A stretch of DNA of 64,000 bases. Origin: an uncultured Bacteroides sp. (GTDB lineage: Bacteria; Bacteroidota; Bacteroidia; Bacteroidales; Bacteroidaceae). Position 1 is the stretch's first letter. Each line of letters opens with the position of its first letter. The stretch covers positions 41,235 through 105,234 of the forward strand of contig CANSEY010000012.1 in assembly GCA_947646015.1 (NCBI GenBank). The letters are read 5' to 3'. A program made the translations under genes and the position numbers. The notes beneath the pieces are model-generated. The model was given only the letters and a program-made list of their open reading frames with translations, did no database searches and was not told the origin of the DNA. Positions 44,032 through 54,095 of this stretch are shown in pieces.

Positions 44032-47000
44032 TTATTCATCAAATCTAGGATCTTCCTTTACCAACCTAAAATAAGGAGTATCCTGCATTTGCACAACAAA
44101 GTTACCGATTTTGCAAATGCTATCAAAAACTACAGCCTTATTGATATAGTTCAGATAATTATCTAAATTAGGATCTGTATTACCAAAAATAGCAGCAAGT
44201 TCTGAGCGCGTCGGATTATTAACGTTATGGACTATCCAGCTTTTAATGAAAGTTGAATAATTCTCATCAGCCTTAAAGTCTGATAAATTTTGAGTAGACA
44301 GAATCATTCCTACTCCAAACATACGTCCTTCGCTAATGATTCGTCTAAGTGAATTAAACTTCATCTTCATGAACTGATGTGCTTCATCAACAAGAATCAT
44401 GGCTCGAAGTTCACGAAAACCATTTTTTTGCTTACTTCCTTTCAATTGCTTCATTTCTGCATAGAAGAGATCAAGAATTAAAGATACGATAAGTTTTTTT
44501 ACACTATCATCATAGAGAGTAAGGTCTATTACTTTTACCGCATTTAACCATTCGAACAATGAGACACAATGCTCACTGTCATTTGTAAACATTGGATAAT
44601 CTTCTAGTGTACGAAATATCATATATACTTTATCCTTTGCATCATGTTCTTGCAAATATTTATCGACAACTTTCTGCATAGTGGGAACTGGTCTATCCCA
44701 AGTGGATGGATCTTTCGTAATTCCAGCGTCTTCGTAAGCTTCAATTATTGCATCTTTAATAGTGATAGATTGCACTTCACCGAGTCCAAATGATTTTGTC
44801 ATTGAATCTGCTATTCTGCCTGCCGTGATTGCAGGCAGATTAAGTACTTTAACTTGGTCCGTGATGATCAATTTGAGAGGATTAAAAGGGAAGTTTGCAT
44901 TGAAGCATTCTCCCTTTACTTTATTAAGAAACTCCGAATCATTGTAGTCGCCTTTATAGTCAAAAACTAACATTCCAATAGGTGTTTGATCTACGTTGTG
45001 GCAGCTTTCACGAGAGAATTGTGCAATGATCGATCGGGCAAACTGAGTTTTACCTGTACCCATAGTTCCAATGATTCCTAAATTGGGATGTGATACTAAC
45101 GATGTGTTATTGGGGTAAAAGAATATTTTTGAATGGTTATATTTGTGTTCACCAATCAATAAAGTAACTCCTTTAAAATTTATAGTTTCAGTCAAAGCAT
45201 TTTTTTCATAAGATTCTTCAATTATATCAATAGTATCCATTTTCAAATCATCTTTTATAGCTTTGTTTTCAGGATGAAAGGCTCCACCGGTTTCTGAGAA
45301 GTGAATCTTATCTTTTTCATTTATTGTATCATCTTTTGATTTTCTTTCACTAAGTAGCTGGATTGTTTGAAGATAACCATCCGAAGCACTTAGTTCAGAA
45401 TATAGGAAAGAATCTTCATTTTCAAAAGCAGAGCCATCAATGATTTTCAAATATTCTACGTTATTAATATTTATATGACAGATTGGAATCTCATCTATTA
45501 CTTCTGTGCCAATTTTATTTTGAGCAGAATTGAAAGCAATAAGACTAGCAAGACCCATTTCTTGAATGGGAAGTCCGTCATCAACTATGTCATAACGTGC
45601 ATTAAGTAAATCATAGCGACATTTATCAATAAGTTCAAAATTGGATTCGGAAATAAGTTGATTAGCCTTCAGTTTCTCTGCATTAGTCAATAGTTGAGAT
45701 GCGAAAAAAGTACGATAAATCTGTTTGACGAAAGTGCTTTCTCCGAACAGGCGTTCGCGCAGTAACTTGTATGTATTTGCAACTTGGATTTCACCCTTCT
45801 TTGCATGTACATCATCCTTTGAAGCTTTTACTTCTACAGGATAGAAATATAACTTTACTCTACCATTTACCACAGATAATCCTAACATTAACAGATCGTC
45901 GGATAAGGGTTGCCCAGCAGATTTTAAGGACTTGGCTGTAAATAAATAATCTTTAGGCAGGCCTATAGAACCTGACACTCTTAATATTTCATCCAGAGAG
46001 ATAGGGATCCATATGATATCCTCGTTTCGCTTTAAGAAACGGGTTATTGCTATGACAGCAGCAACAATACTAATTTTTTCGCGAACTTGAAACTCCGTTT
46101 TGTTGGAAACATCTAAAAGCCAACGACCATTCATGCAGTTGAAGTAATTCAACATATTTGTGGTAAAAAGATCTACGTTTATACTAGCTGATATCGTCTG
46201 AGGGAAGGAGTTGTGAAGCAATGATTTATAACGATCAACATGCTTAGTTACGGTAATACTGTCATATTTTGCATTAATTGTATATTGATCTGTATAATGC
46301 ACAATATAGAGATTCTGTTTGTAAAAGAAATCTAGGTCAACTTCGGGGTTTAAGAAAGTAACCCAATTAGCTTTTTCGTAAATCTCATTTAGCAACTCAT
46401 CCTGTTCAAATTGAATAGCTTTGGCTACACAACAATTCTTCTGATACTGATGTGCGCAACCTTCCTGCTCCTCGTTGGCATATAATTCGTTCATAGCTTT
46501 GGCTATATCAAAGACAATAGAAGTCCTATCATTTACATCTTTGGTGCCAAAACCTATCACATAATCCTTACCAGTATTAAAAGTGGAAGGTATTGAAATT
46601 AATCCGTTAAATGAAAGTTCGGAACGAAGTTCGTTCGTATTTGGACGGCGTATTTTGTTTTCTACCTCCATTTGATAAAATGCAACATGACAATAGCCAA
46701 TCTCAGAATAGTCTGATGTGCTTTTGAGTCCATGCTTATAGAAAGTTACACGGGAAAATATCTGGTGAATGATCTCACGTACAGAGTAATTAGTATTGTT
46801 ATCTAGTTTTACGCCGATCTTATAAAATTCAGTAGTGATCAAATCATCTGTACCGAGTCTATTAAGTTTTTCGTAGAAACTTTCTACAAGTAGCTCACTT
46901 ACATATTCATGTACTTCAAGTCGTTGGACTTTTGATTCTTTATCCTTTGCATATTGCTCTATGATAAAAAGGACAATGCCTTTGATAATATTAGTATCGT

Positions 47001-49275
47001 CAGTAATTCCAAATGTATTGATAATAATTGGGCACTCTTTATTCATGAAGAGGAAGTCAAACTGTTTTATAAAGGCATTCAACTTATCCTGCACCATTTT
47101 TGTGGCGATATTATATGAATGATTTTGTTCATGCCCCTCTATTGGTTCGTAACAGATCCATGTCTTAAGTTCGTCTGTGAAAAAATTGAGTTTGGGACAC
47201 AATTTTATATTATTTGATGTGATAAAAGGTATTAAGTAATATGGACCTACCAATTTTAATACATTACTTGGACAGCTTTGTTCATTGTAATGCTTTCGGA
47301 ATTCAAGCATAAATGCAACATTCATCGGATGAAAAGGAGAGAGCCAAATAGTACCATCTTCAAAATCCACAACGCCTAACTTAGTGATGGCCCACTCTTC
47401 CTTTGTAAGATATCTATTGGTGGAAATGTGTAGAATAATATCTTTTACTTCTCTAAGGTAATTTTTATAAAGCGAAGCTAAAGTTTCATCAATATAGGTC
47501 AAGGTTGGTACAGAGCCAGCTTTTTGATAATAATTAAAAATAGCATCAATAGTTTCGCGTAATTTTTTATTTAGCGGATGATTGAACGTTTCTCCTTCTA
47601 ATGTGTTGCAGAGATAAATAGCTTTTTCATCAACCATTTTTTGTTCTAACAGCAACAAATCTCTAAACTGATTGTCTTTGTAAGTTGAATATTCTACTTC
47701 TCCATTAGTCACAACTGAATAGGTATAACCACAATTGGGGATGACGCGCGCATCCTTGAATGACATTTTTTTTGACCAAACTAATTCAAAGAGTTCTAAT
47801 GCGGACTTAGGAACAATTTGAACATTGTCAAACTTAAATTTAAATTTCACCTTTTTGTCGTTAAATGTCAATATCTGATTAATCTCAGAATTACTCGCAT
47901 CCTTTGTATGAAAGCGCATCTGATAGTTATCTTTCCATATTTCTTGTGAGCCAGGAGTTAATACAATATTTCCACTTCCAAAGTGGAGTTCATCGACATC
48001 TTCAGGTACCATCACTGTAATTGTATCTGCAACCCCAATTTTCATATTAGGTTCAATTTCAGCAAAGGCACTTCTTTGTACTGCAATCTTGGTAAAGATA
48101 AAGTTATGTTTGTTATCTTCTTTTCCAACTGAAAAGGATTTTACCTTATCATCTAAGATAAAAGTAAGTGATTTCTCTCCCTTTGTTCCATTGAATCCCT
48201 CGCTAACTATGTCTTTGATTGAATTGTTAAATACAATTTTAACTTTAACGTTTGCATCTTCACTGCAAACGATTACCTGTATCTTTTGCTTTTTAGCCGT
48301 GCCATTCTCCTTTATCACACACTGACTTTCAATGTTATGGTTGAACATATCGAAGAAGCTCATCTTCTCAATAGACAAGTTTGCATTCGCATTTTTTCTA
48401 TTAACACTTTCAATCACATCATCCACATCAATTTCTTTCCAGGATGAGGGGTTCGATATAATGCGATTTACCATTTTGTCGTCTAAGAATTTCGAAAGTA
48501 AGGTCTCACGACTATCCTCATCGAGATTAATCATTATACTATTTACCTTTTCGAAAAGGTCTTGATTATGATAGACACGCTTTTCTAACTCTGGAACTTC
48601 TAATAATCCGTAAATTTTATTGTCTGGAAAATACTTTAACCTATTAAATGCACCATTCATACTTCCTTCTTGGAGAATAGAAAGTACATCCTCAAAATCG
48701 AACATGTCACAACCTTCAGAATCTATCATTTCGACGATTCGGTTCAATGCTGCCTTTAAATATTCTTTTTCGTAATTAGATATAATGACAGTGTCGCTAA
48801 TGCAAGCATCTATACAATTCTTTATCTCATGGGCATTGAAGGGCTGTCCTTTATCCTGCAGATTGATACTAGCTGTTGATAAGGTATCAACTGTAGCGTA
48901 ATTTGAGAGTATAAAGAGGGTTGCGTATTTATCATATTTTTTTCCTTTGTTGACTGCATTACGAATTGTGGGTAAGTACTCTCCTCCAGTATCTATATCT
49001 GCGATGATAAAGGGTACAGAGGCTCCCTCATCATCTGCATCAAACTGAATCGTTTCATATCGATCAAGCTCTGGATTCTCTATCCGGCCTTCATAAATGC
49101 CTTCCACTGTTAGCTCTCTACTATGTGTGGAATTTTTAAATCCGTTGATAATGCCTATTCGATTTTCTTCACTTTCTATCACAAGACAATAGTGTTCACC
49201 CTCTTTAGCTGGATTCTTTGCAAAGAATTTGGCTAGGATGTCATCAATAAGATATTTATAAAATGATTCTGACAT
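44032..49275 (-). CDS. dptH: DptH-like ATPase of phosphorothioation-dependent restriction
   Basis: A 1747-residue protein matching DptH in size, order and domain plan. About 1300 N-terminal residues have no recognisable motif. The C-terminal third is a HerA/FtsK-like ATPase: Walker A GTMGTGKTQFA near residue 1403, Walker B ILVDEAHQF near 1628, and later STQNLSDF. In characterised systems DptF, DptG and DptH together destroy DNA lacking phosphorothioate marks made by DndBCDE. Here it overlaps dptG by 20 bp, showing coupled translation. No dnd genes lie in the window. The gene appears intact and is A+T-rich. Family assignment is by motif, size and context, not by search. Confidence 0.8.
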   Translation of the reverse strand: MSESFYKYLIDDILAKFFAKNPAKEGEHYCLVIESEENRIGIINGFKNSTHSRELTVEGIYEGRIENPELDRYETIQFDADDEGASVPFIIADIDTGGEYLPTIRNAVNKGKKYDKYATLFILSNYATVDTLSTASINLQDKGQPFNAHEIKNCIDACISDTVIISNYEKEYLKAALNRIVEMIDSEGCDMFDFEDVLSILQEGSMNGAFNRLKYFPDNKIYGLLEVPELEKRVYHNQDLFEKVNSIMINLDEDSRETLLSKFLDDKMVNRIISNPSSWKEIDVDDVIESVNRKNANANLSIEKMSFFDMFNHNIESQCVIKENGTAKKQKIQVIVCSEDANVKVKIVFNNSIKDIVSEGFNGTKGEKSLTFILDDKVKSFSVGKEDNKHNFIFTKIAVQRSAFAEIEPNMKIGVADTITVMVPEDVDELHFGSGNIVLTPGSQEIWKDNYQMRFHTKDASNSEINQILTFNDKKVKFKFKFDNVQIVPKSALELFELVWSKKMSFKDARVIPNCGYTYSVVTNGEVEYSTYKDNQFRDLLLLEQKMVDEKAIYLCNTLEGETFNHPLNKKLRETIDAIFNYYQKAGSVPTLTYIDETLASLYKNYLREVKDIILHISTNRYLTKEEWAITKLGVVDFEDGTIWLSPFHPMNVAFMLEFRKHYNEQSCPSNVLKLVGPYYLIPFITSNNIKLCPKLNFFTDELKTWICYEPIEGHEQNHSYNIATKMVQDKLNAFIKQFDFLFMNKECPIIINTFGITDDTNIIKGIVLFIIEQYAKDKESKVQRLEVHEYVSELLVESFYEKLNRLGTDDLITTEFYKIGVKLDNNTNYSVREIIHQIFSRVTFYKHGLKSTSDYSEIGYCHVAFYQMEVENKIRRPNTNELRSELSFNGLISIPSTFNTGKDYVIGFGTKDVNDRTSIVFDIAKAMNELYANEEQEGCAHQYQKNCCVAKAIQFEQDELLNEIYEKANWVTFLNPEVDLDFFYKQNLYIVHYTDQYTINAKYDSITVTKHVDRYKSLLHNSFPQTISASINVDLFTTNMLNYFNCMNGRWLLDVSNKTEFQVREKISIVAAVIAITRFLKRNEDIIWIPISLDEILRVSGSIGLPKDYLFTAKSLKSAGQPLSDDLLMLGLSVVNGRVKLYFYPVEVKASKDDVHAKKGEIQVANTYKLLRERLFGESTFVKQIYRTFFASQLLTNAEKLKANQLISESNFELIDKCRYDLLNARYDIVDDGLPIQEMGLASLIAFNSAQNKIGTEVIDEIPICHININNVEYLKIIDGSAFENEDSFLYSELSASDGYLQTIQLLSERKSKDDTINEKDKIHFSETGGAFHPENKAIKDDLKMDTIDIIEESYEKNALTETINFKGVTLLIGEHKYNHSKIFFYPNNTSLVSHPNLGIIGTMGTGKTQFARSIIAQFSRESCHNVDQTPIGMLVFDYKGDYNDSEFLNKVKGECFNANFPFNPLKLIITDQVKVLNLPAITAGRIADSMTKSFGLGEVQSITIKDAIIEAYEDAGITKDPSTWDRPVPTMQKVVDKYLQEHDAKDKVYMIFRTLEDYPMFTNDSEHCVSLFEWLNAVKVIDLTLYDDSVKKLIVSLILDLFYAEMKQLKGSKQKNGFRELRAMILVDEAHQFMKMKFNSLRRIISEGRMFGVGMILSTQNLSDFKADENYSTFIKSWIVHNVNNPTRSELAAIFGNTDPNLDNYLNYINKAVVFDSICKIGNFVVQMQDTPYFRLVKEDPRFDE

Positions 49276-50716
49276 ATTGGGCCTCCCCGGAATCGCTTCT
49301 CCGTTCTAATAAATTTAACTTCAATAATTGTGCTTCTATAGCCTGCTTTGTATGTAGATCGAAGCAAATACCATATTCTTTAAATCTTTGATATAGTTTT
49401 TTTAGCTTAAATCTTTGCTCTCTCGTTATCATTGCGATTAAAAATGTGAGCATATCATTGTCTAGAACTAAGACTGGAAATCCCCTCCCACGTCTAGTTT
49501 GTAACAATCGTACTTTTAAGAGATTTTGAACTCTTGAAAGCATACGTCCATGGTATTCAAATGACTGATAGCTTTTACATATAGATTCTAACTTTTTAAA
49601 AAAATCCTCGTAAGAATTTACAGATAGATCTGATATTACTTTTATTTCATCTACTTTCTTTCCTGAGGTTCGTTTTTTCAAAGCATTGTATTTACCTATC
49701 TTGCAATATTCTAAAAGTTTTTCACATTGGTTTTTAATTTCATAGTCAAAAGGAGTCTCTTTAATTTTATCTAAAAGATTTTTATATAAGCCAATAGGTT
49801 TCGTATTCTCATTATCCATAAGTAAGATGTTTAACATATCTACAGCTTGCATTCTACCATATAGTTTTGACACATATTCAGAAGGAAGTTTAGTCGCCCA
49901 GCCTTGTTTTACTACGTCTCGACGCTCCGAGGCTGACTCATTGTCCAGGATAAAATATAGTGATTCTGGATTCTCTAATGAGTCATTAAGTTTATTAGCT
50001 GCATCAAGTCTGAAAATAGTTTGTGTAATGGAATAACATGCATAGAAGTAGAGCAACATATCAATATACTTCAAAACTACATAGTCTTTTTTTTGCAATA
50101 GCCATTTAATGTCATTTACAAATTGCTGTTGAATAAAAGGAAGAACATAATAGCTCGTTTCAGGTTTAGAAGGGGAAGCTTGTGTTTGTTGTTCCAAAGC
50201 TTCCTGAATGGTATGGCAGAAGACATTACGATTTTCCTCTTCTTTCAAGTTTAAAGATGAATTAGGGATCAATGACATGAGGTATTCCGCTAGTTTTTTC
50301 TGTCCACTGCCATATTTAGACAAGACAGGTGAACCTTTCTTGCTCACCATATCAAGCGGAATATACTTCAGGAAAGATGAATTAAAAGGTACAAAGTTTC
50401 CATCAGTACACATTAAGTCCTTCATAATCAACTTAAACTTCTCAATGCCATCTTTGCTGAGTTCTTTCTGCCTGAGATAGTTGACTACAAATTCTTCTAT
50501 ATACGTGGTGTAGTCTAATACAGGATTTGCAGGTACTTGGCTATTATAACGAAAGAACTCTCCTGTTATCCCTTTTATGCTACAGGTATTATCAAAATTA
50601 GATGTGGCTGGGTTTGCTGTAAATGGAAGGATATTGATTCCTTCATGAAAAGAGTCACTAATCTTCTCATCCTCCCCATATCGATATTTCTCGTAAAATC
50701 GTTGAAAGTATATCAT
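49256..50716 (-). CDS. dptG: DptG-like restriction protein
   Basis: A 486-residue protein between dptF and dptH. It begins MIYFQRFYEKYRYGEDEKIS and contains LPFTANPATSNFDN, followed by a helical core and a C-terminal winged-helix-like segment (KLKKLYQRFKEYGICFDLH then AQLLKLNLLERR). It has no catalytic motif that I can see, as expected for DptG, thought to be a structural or DNA-binding member of the DptFGH complex. It starts 2 bp after dptF. Assignment rests on size, position and N-terminal similarity to the dnd-associated family. Confidence 0.7.
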   Translation of the reverse strand: MIYFQRFYEKYRYGEDEKISDSFHEGINILPFTANPATSNFDNTCSIKGITGEFFRYNSQVPANPVLDYTTYIEEFVVNYLRQKELSKDGIEKFKLIMKDLMCTDGNFVPFNSSFLKYIPLDMVSKKGSPVLSKYGSGQKKLAEYLMSLIPNSSLNLKEEENRNVFCHTIQEALEQQTQASPSKPETSYYVLPFIQQQFVNDIKWLLQKKDYVVLKYIDMLLYFYACYSITQTIFRLDAANKLNDSLENPESLYFILDNESASERRDVVKQGWATKLPSEYVSKLYGRMQAVDMLNILLMDNENTKPIGLYKNLLDKIKETPFDYEIKNQCEKLLEYCKIGKYNALKKRTSGKKVDEIKVISDLSVNSYEDFFKKLESICKSYQSFEYHGRMLSRVQNLLKVRLLQTRRGRGFPVLVLDNDMLTFLIAMITREQRFKLKKLYQRFKEYGICFDLHTKQAIEAQLLKLNLLERRSDSGEAQYVRIIL

Positions 50717-50718
50717 AA

Positions 50719-52392
50719 CTAAGCCATTTGAATATTACCATATGTTTCACTAAATGTAATGATCTCATTCTTATCATTCAGAATGAGGACTTCCTCTTTA
50801 GCCTCGCTATATTGTGAAAGTTCTCTAACAAAATTGCTAAATGCCAAACTTTTTTCTCCCTCATAGGTGGTAGCGAGTTTTCCATTCTTTAGTTCAATTA
50901 AATGCTCGAAGAGTGGATAATCTATGTGGAGTGGAATTTTATTGCCTTCTAAAGTCCAATTTAAGTTCATTGCAATATCAAATATATGAGGTTTATTTGC
51001 ATTAAAATGGACATCATATTTAGCGGAAGGCATCTTGAGTGTTGCGAATTGCTTATAATGACTTCCTTGGATGTTTAAAGGAATAAAGTTAGGCTTATCA
51101 ATATATGAGCCGTAATGGCGAGGTATTGCGTTAAGTACGAGATGATTTAAGTAGTGGAATGCTTTTCCATCTTTCAAATAATACCCCTTCAAGTATTTCA
51201 AAAACTTTTTGTAGGCTTGGCTGTCTGAATGATAGGAGAATAAATGATTCAGACGGAATAATAAAGTAGCTAACTGTGTCCGGCTATTCACATCTTTGTT
51301 AGCATAAAACTTTTTGAGAATTATGCTTAACTCTTCTATCAATTTAGGACCAAGAGCCTCTTGAAGTATTTGGGGATTAAAGTCAAACGTTGAGTATAAA
51401 ACCGCTAAATTGTTATCATGAGATAGGCAACTGCATTTAATTGGATCCAATAGTGAAATGGCTCGCTGAATCTTGTTTTCACCCCCATTCAAGAGCATGG
51501 TTGGCAATAACGCAGAAAAGAAATCTTTCGATTCTCTATAAGTTTTCCAACTAGGATAGACGAGAATTGAATATACAAAATCCAGAAATTCTCGAGGAGT
51601 AACAAGTAGATTAAAACGGATAATGGCTTCAATCAGTAGTTTTACAATCGTGTTTTGAATTTCGGTCACTTGTAGGAGTTCGTAGTTAATTGCTACTGGA
51701 TCTATTGCATTCTGTCCTTTCACCTTATCTTCTAAAAAAGCTTGGTAGAAAGGGTTGTTTTCACTTTTGGATGCGATTTTACTAAGTATGCATGAGAGGA
51801 AACGAGATGATACAGGATATGTATTATCTGAAGTTTCAGTGTCTAATTCGAATATTTGCTGATGAGAGAGTGATATTATTTTTATCTTGTTTGTTTTGTG
51901 GATGGTCTGCTGGTCTCCTTCTGCCAAGGATTGGGCCACATTACAGAAAGTCGTATATCGCGACTTTATTTCACTATCTTCAACAAAGTCTAACAGCTTA
52001 CCCAGGTTGATTGCAACGAGAATCTTATCCGTTGTGTGTTCGATTCGCTCATCTGAGAAATTCTGCAAAGTATATTTAAGCGTTTTCACTGCATTCATTG
52101 AAGGAGAGCATCCTTCTGTTGCATCATTAAGGAATTCAAAGTCTGCGTATTTTCCAGAGGCTTTTAAGTTGCTGATGATATGTGATTTTCCATCACCAGC
52201 ACTTCCTACAAGAAGGAGAAGGCCCCCTCCTTGCTCACTTATTTCATCCATCTTTATACGGATGTCTGATTCTATCAGGCGCTCAACGTGCAGATACTGA
52301 TCCATTGGGCTTAGTGCTGAACCACTTTGGACAGCTTCTTGTGAACCATGACACAAGCGTTGTAATTCTTTCATCAAATTTGTTTCTTTCAT
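50719..52392 (-). CDS. dptF: DptF-like ATPase
   Basis: A 557-residue P-loop protein. MDQYLHVERLIESDIR (residues 30-45) precedes Walker A LVGSAGDGKSH at 61-71, the arrangement typical of DptF. The rest is helical, without nuclease motifs I recognise. In the published DptFGH model DptF is a NTP-driven component of the restriction complex. Here it follows the radical SAM gene after 7 bp and precedes dptG by 2 bp, so all are one operon. Being directly next to a radical SAM gene rather than a dnd modification gene is unusual. Confidence 0.75.
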   Translation of the reverse strand: MKETNLMKELQRLCHGSQEAVQSGSALSPMDQYLHVERLIESDIRIKMDEISEQGGGLLLLVGSAGDGKSHIISNLKASGKYADFEFLNDATEGCSPSMNAVKTLKYTLQNFSDERIEHTTDKILVAINLGKLLDFVEDSEIKSRYTTFCNVAQSLAEGDQQTIHKTNKIKIISLSHQQIFELDTETSDNTYPVSSRFLSCILSKIASKSENNPFYQAFLEDKVKGQNAIDPVAINYELLQVTEIQNTIVKLLIEAIIRFNLLVTPREFLDFVYSILVYPSWKTYRESKDFFSALLPTMLLNGGENKIQRAISLLDPIKCSCLSHDNNLAVLYSTFDFNPQILQEALGPKLIEELSIILKKFYANKDVNSRTQLATLLFRLNHLFSYHSDSQAYKKFLKYLKGYYLKDGKAFHYLNHLVLNAIPRHYGSYIDKPNFIPLNIQGSHYKQFATLKMPSAKYDVHFNANKPHIFDIAMNLNWTLEGNKIPLHIDYPLFEHLIELKNGKLATTYEGEKSLAFSNFVRELSQYSEAKEEVLILNDKNEIITFSETYGNIQMA

Positions 52393-52399
52393 TCTATCG

Positions 52400-53812
52400 C
52401 TATTGATGTTCCCAAAGGGATGGTGAAATTAACTTTTCCATTTTATAGTTAAACATTTCCAGTAGTTCATCTTTTTTTGAAGGAAACATTGCTAATATAT
52501 TCTTAATTGAGACTAGTGGAAGGCACATCTTTACACTATCATAATATCCAATATTAATGTCTTCTTCAAATTCTTTATAAGATTTTTGTTTGGGCCTATT
52601 TAGAATACCAGAATGTTCTTCCCAATAAGACTGATTACGGTAACAGAATTCCCAAAATGACATTTTTTTATAAAATGCTTGTTGATTACACCAACGCGCT
52701 ATTTGAATATATATATTAGCTATTGGTGCTTGATGGTAATCTTCATGACGCATTACATAGCCAACGCATCCATATTGCATCAATATTTTGATTCGTTGAA
52801 ATAATTCCCAAATATCATTATAGAATTTCTCTTTATTATCTTGAGTTTGTTTAAATCCACAAAATAAATAAAATTTTGTGGACTTCTTCGGATTGTAATG
52901 CTTCCATATTTTCAAAGCTTTTACAATTATATCACGATCTTTCCAATTATCGAAAGCAAATATAAAGTCACCATGATAACGAGCCTTAGATAATAACTCT
53001 GCCATTTCTTCCCCATCAGGACTCTCTGCGAGCATACGTTCATCAAGTCCTTGACGGAATTGAAAAGGCTTTTTAGTTGCAATCAGTTGCTCTAATAAAG
53101 GTTTCCAAATTGTTTTATCTGAGGCTAAAAAATTGTCATCCCATAAATAGATATATTTTCTTTTATCATGCCCATGTACATCTTTTTCTTGATCTAAGAA
53201 CCAGTCAATTTTTGAATATGGATGAATTATGTTTTCATACTTATTAATACAGAAAGGACAGTGTCGTACACATCCTCGTGTTAGAAAGCCTATAGAATAA
53301 TTATAGTAATCTTTGTATTTCTCTCTTTTAAATCCCAATGCAACTTGTTGATCTACAAATGCGTCATATAAATGATAATATGGCATTTGTCGTGCCATAT
53401 TTATCCCCATTCTATTATGACCACCCCTATGATTTAACAATGTAATTAGAAAAGAATCGTTTTCTAACTTAATCATATCCGTTTCTCGCTCGTAGCGATA
53501 AGTCCCTCCTTTTGCATTAGCATAAAAGCCAGTCCCTCCCTTGACAATTTTATCTACTAAATATGGGTCTTGAATATCTTCCAAAAAATCTGGTAATTTT
53601 GTGAAAGTAAAAACCTTAGAAAGATATATCCGTTCATATCTATGAAAATCAGAATTGTAATCTAAAATTAATTCAAAAGGAATGTGATTGTCAAATAGGA
53701 AACCTGCAATTTTTAGTAAAGCAAGATTGGGATGTCGGCTTCCTTTATCTAGTAAATCAGCATCTATCAAGCCTATGCATTTATACATTGGAGGTATTCT
53801 CAATAATTTCAT
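52400..53812 (-). CDS. radical SAM protein in the Dpt operon
   Basis: A 470-residue radical S-adenosylmethionine enzyme. The iron-sulfur motif CVRHCPFC (Cys181, 185, 188) follows GFLTRG, giving the TRGC context of B12-dependent and MiaB-like radical SAM proteins. The N-terminus (CIGLIDADLLDKGSRHPNLA) resembles the fold of a B12-binding domain but lacks the cobalamin DxHxxG motif. Members with this N-terminus occur in phages and mobile elements without known function. It lies 7 bp upstream of dptF and 10 bp after the HTH gene. The position suggests it makes a DNA or nucleotide modification recognised by DptFGH, replacing DndBCDE; this is inference. Confidence 0.85.
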   Translation of the reverse strand: MKLLRIPPMYKCIGLIDADLLDKGSRHPNLALLKIAGFLFDNHIPFELILDYNSDFHRYERIYLSKVFTFTKLPDFLEDIQDPYLVDKIVKGGTGFYANAKGGTYRYERETDMIKLENDSFLITLLNHRGGHNRMGINMARQMPYYHLYDAFVDQQVALGFKREKYKDYYNYSIGFLTRGCVRHCPFCINKYENIIHPYSKIDWFLDQEKDVHGHDKRKYIYLWDDNFLASDKTIWKPLLEQLIATKKPFQFRQGLDERMLAESPDGEEMAELLSKARYHGDFIFAFDNWKDRDIIVKALKIWKHYNPKKSTKFYLFCGFKQTQDNKEKFYNDIWELFQRIKILMQYGCVGYVMRHEDYHQAPIANIYIQIARWCNQQAFYKKMSFWEFCYRNQSYWEEHSGILNRPKQKSYKEFEEDINIGYYDSVKMCLPLVSIKNILAMFPSKKDELLEMFNYKMEKLISPSLWEHQ

Positions 53813-53822
53813 ATTTCTTACT

Positions 53823-54095
53823 TTACTTGCTAACTCTCAGCGTCCTTATTAATTTTTGCGCATCAACATCTAGTAACTGGGCTATTTCTATAAATGTATC
53901 AAGTCCTAGTATATTGGTGTACCACTTTAATACAGTAATAGAATCTTTATCTAACTGTTGTTTTAATCTTTTGATATGTTTATCTTCTGCCAGCATTACT
54001 TTTATTTTGTTTAAATCTCGTTCTACAACAAAATTTCTTATGTGTGGGTACAAATATACTAATAATGTATGAATATGGGTAATTATTGCAGACAA
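53823..54095 (-). CDS. XRE-like HTH regulator, start uncertain
   Basis: Open frame of 90 codons; the C-terminal 60 residues (NKIKVMLAEDKHIKRLKQQL then GLDTFIEIAQLLDVDAQKLI) have the helix pattern of an XRE/Cro helix-turn-helix domain. The extreme start codon at 54095 is TTG, not ATG, and a -7 box (TATATTTG) lies inside the frame at 54051-54058, so translation may begin later, near the start of the HTH. It is the first gene of the leftward operon, 10 bp before the radical SAM gene, and probably represses or times it. The start should be treated as unknown. Confidence 0.55.
   Translation of the reverse strand: MSAIITHIHTLLVYLYPHIRNFVVERDLNKIKVMLAEDKHIKRLKQQLDKDSITVLKWYTNILGLDTFIEIAQLLDVDAQKLIRTLRVSK
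54051..54058 (-). promoter_or_regulatory. candidate -7 box of the Dpt operon
   Basis: Reverse complement TATATTTG, within the upstream part of the HTH open frame. If used, the long frame's first 13 codons are not translated. No -33 element was seen. Confidence 0.4.

Noticed and set aside
52400-53812. Viperin-type antiviral radical SAM enzyme
   Set aside because: The CxxxCxxC context (TRGCVRHCPFC) and the N-terminal region are of the B12/MiaB-like kind, not viperin.
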